From the NCBI GenBank assembly GCA_963715745.1, contig OY970271.1, positions 2,914,001 through 2,978,000 of the forward strand: a stretch of DNA of 64,000 bases. The letters are read 5' to 3'. Below the pieces are notes generated by a model, which searched no databases, was not told the origin of the DNA, and saw only the letters and a list, made by a program, of their open reading frames with translations. This document shows positions 63,627 through 64,000 of the stretch, one piece after another. How positions within the stretch are numbered: position 1 is the first letter of the stretch; each line of letters starts with the position of its first letter. The position numbers and the translations under genes are program-made. This DNA comes from CAWGJF01 sp963715745. GTDB lineage: Bacteria > Bacteroidota > Ignavibacteria > Ignavibacteriales > Ignavibacteriaceae.

Positions 63627-64000
63627 AAATTCCATCATTCGATTCATTCATTCTGAAAAAGCAAAATCCTGATCAGTCAGCTATTCTTTCTTCTGTTCAA
63701 AATTTATCCTATTCGCAACTCCACAATCAAACAGATTCGCTTGCTATTTTTTTTAATGATAATGAAATAAAACGAGAGAACAGGATTGCTGTTATTTATA
63801 ATAATTCAATTCAGTTTATTAAAATTATTATTTCGCTTTGGAAATTAAATGCTGTGCCGGTCGTTTTAAACACACGACTAACTGAATTAGAATTGAATGA
63901 GCAAATTAATTTTGCAGAATGTAAAAAAGTGATTGCTGATCCGGAAATTAAATTAAATAATAATTTATTAAATGCTGATATTTTACATATTCCGGAAAAT
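63623..64000 (+). CDS. menE: o-Succinylbenzoate-CoA ligase, N-terminal part (cut by window edge)
   Basis: An open frame begins at the ATG at 63623, overlapping the menC stop, and runs to the window end with no stop (126 codons). It reads KIPSFDSFILKKQNPDQSAI, then LSYSQLHNQTDSLA and RIAVIYNNSIQFIKIIISLWKLNAVPVVLNTRL, the N-terminal pattern of AMP-binding acyl-CoA synthetases (ANL superfamily). Its position after menC makes o-succinylbenzoate-CoA ligase the natural assignment. The ATP-binding core and C-terminal domain lie outside. Confidence 0.88.
   Translation, partial: MKIPSFDSFILKKQNPDQSAILSSVQNLSYSQLHNQTDSLAIFFNDNEIKRENRIAVIYNNSIQFIKIIISLWKLNAVPVVLNTRLTELELNEQINFAECKKVIADPEIKLNNNLLNADILHIPEN

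Noticed and set aside
1..64000. CRISPR array, tRNA, rRNA, insertion sequence, prophage or toxin-antitoxin pair
   Set aside because: Looked for on both strands by eye; no regularly spaced repeats, cloverleaf with CCA end, transposase motifs or matching gene pairs were found.

Overview
The window looks like a chromosomal piece of a low-GC member of the Bacteroidota/Chlorobi group, most likely an Ignavibacteria-type organism. This is inferred from three things. Secreted proteins end in type IX secretion (T9SS) sorting domains of the NYPNPFNP style. A Bat-type MoxR/VWA operon and a complete classical menaquinone pathway are present. Some upstream regions carry Bacteroidota-like -7 boxes (TAnnTTTG). 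No rRNA, tRNA, CRISPR array, phage or insertion sequence was recognised.

Layout. 1-5661 (minus): a Bat (aerotolerance-type) operon, MoxR ATPase, DUF58, BatD-like, BatA, BatB and a BatC-like TPR protein that runs off the left edge. 5992-18718: scattered genes, namely a HAD phosphatase, a tiny CxxCxGxG zinc-finger membrane protein, two DinB-fold proteins (one exported), a tricorn-like S41 protease, a very large T9SS-secreted repeat protein, a PEP-mutase-family enzyme and a methyltransferase. The intergenic DNA here is rich in palindromic repeats. 18961-27871: small one-domain proteins (lipocalin-like, GNAT, GlxA-type regulator, SnoaL, two SRPBCC paralogues, YdhR-like, VOC, three SnoaL/NTF2-fold proteins), an outer-membrane barrel candidate and a membrane-anchored SpoIIE phosphatase. 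28025-31036: a P3A proton-pumping ATPase with a HEAT-repeat partner. 31297-38072: two more T9SS substrates, a GH53 galactanase and a 1766-residue C25 (gingipain/PorU-like) peptidase that also carries an ILEI/FAM3-like domain.

38131-49474: a surface-glycan locus. Two glycosyltransferases lie on the plus strand. Facing them is a compact minus-strand run: TPR lipoprotein, DUF4292 lipoprotein, EnvC-like murein hydrolase activator, flippase, UDP-galactopyranose mutase and three glycosyltransferases. 49686-53674 (plus): envelope proteins, including a strikingly tyrosine-rich lipoprotein, a proline-rich lipoprotein and a FadL-like barrel. 53860-64000: menaquinone biosynthesis, menF-menD-menH, then an MFS transporter and two opposite-strand genes, then menB-menA-menC-menE, the last cut by the right edge.

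The clearest unexpected signals are: the C25 plus ILEI-like domain combination; two decayed gene copies sitting beside their intact parents (a 3' scrap of the S41 protease and a 5' scrap of the SpoIIE gene); a family of dispersed GTCACsGA palindromes; a shared leader and N-terminus between a SnoaL gene and two unrelated SRPBCC genes; and the acidic/Tyr-rich/Arg-rich lipoprotein. I do not see a convincing wholly new defence or mobile system. All family assignments come from reading motifs by eye, without database searches.
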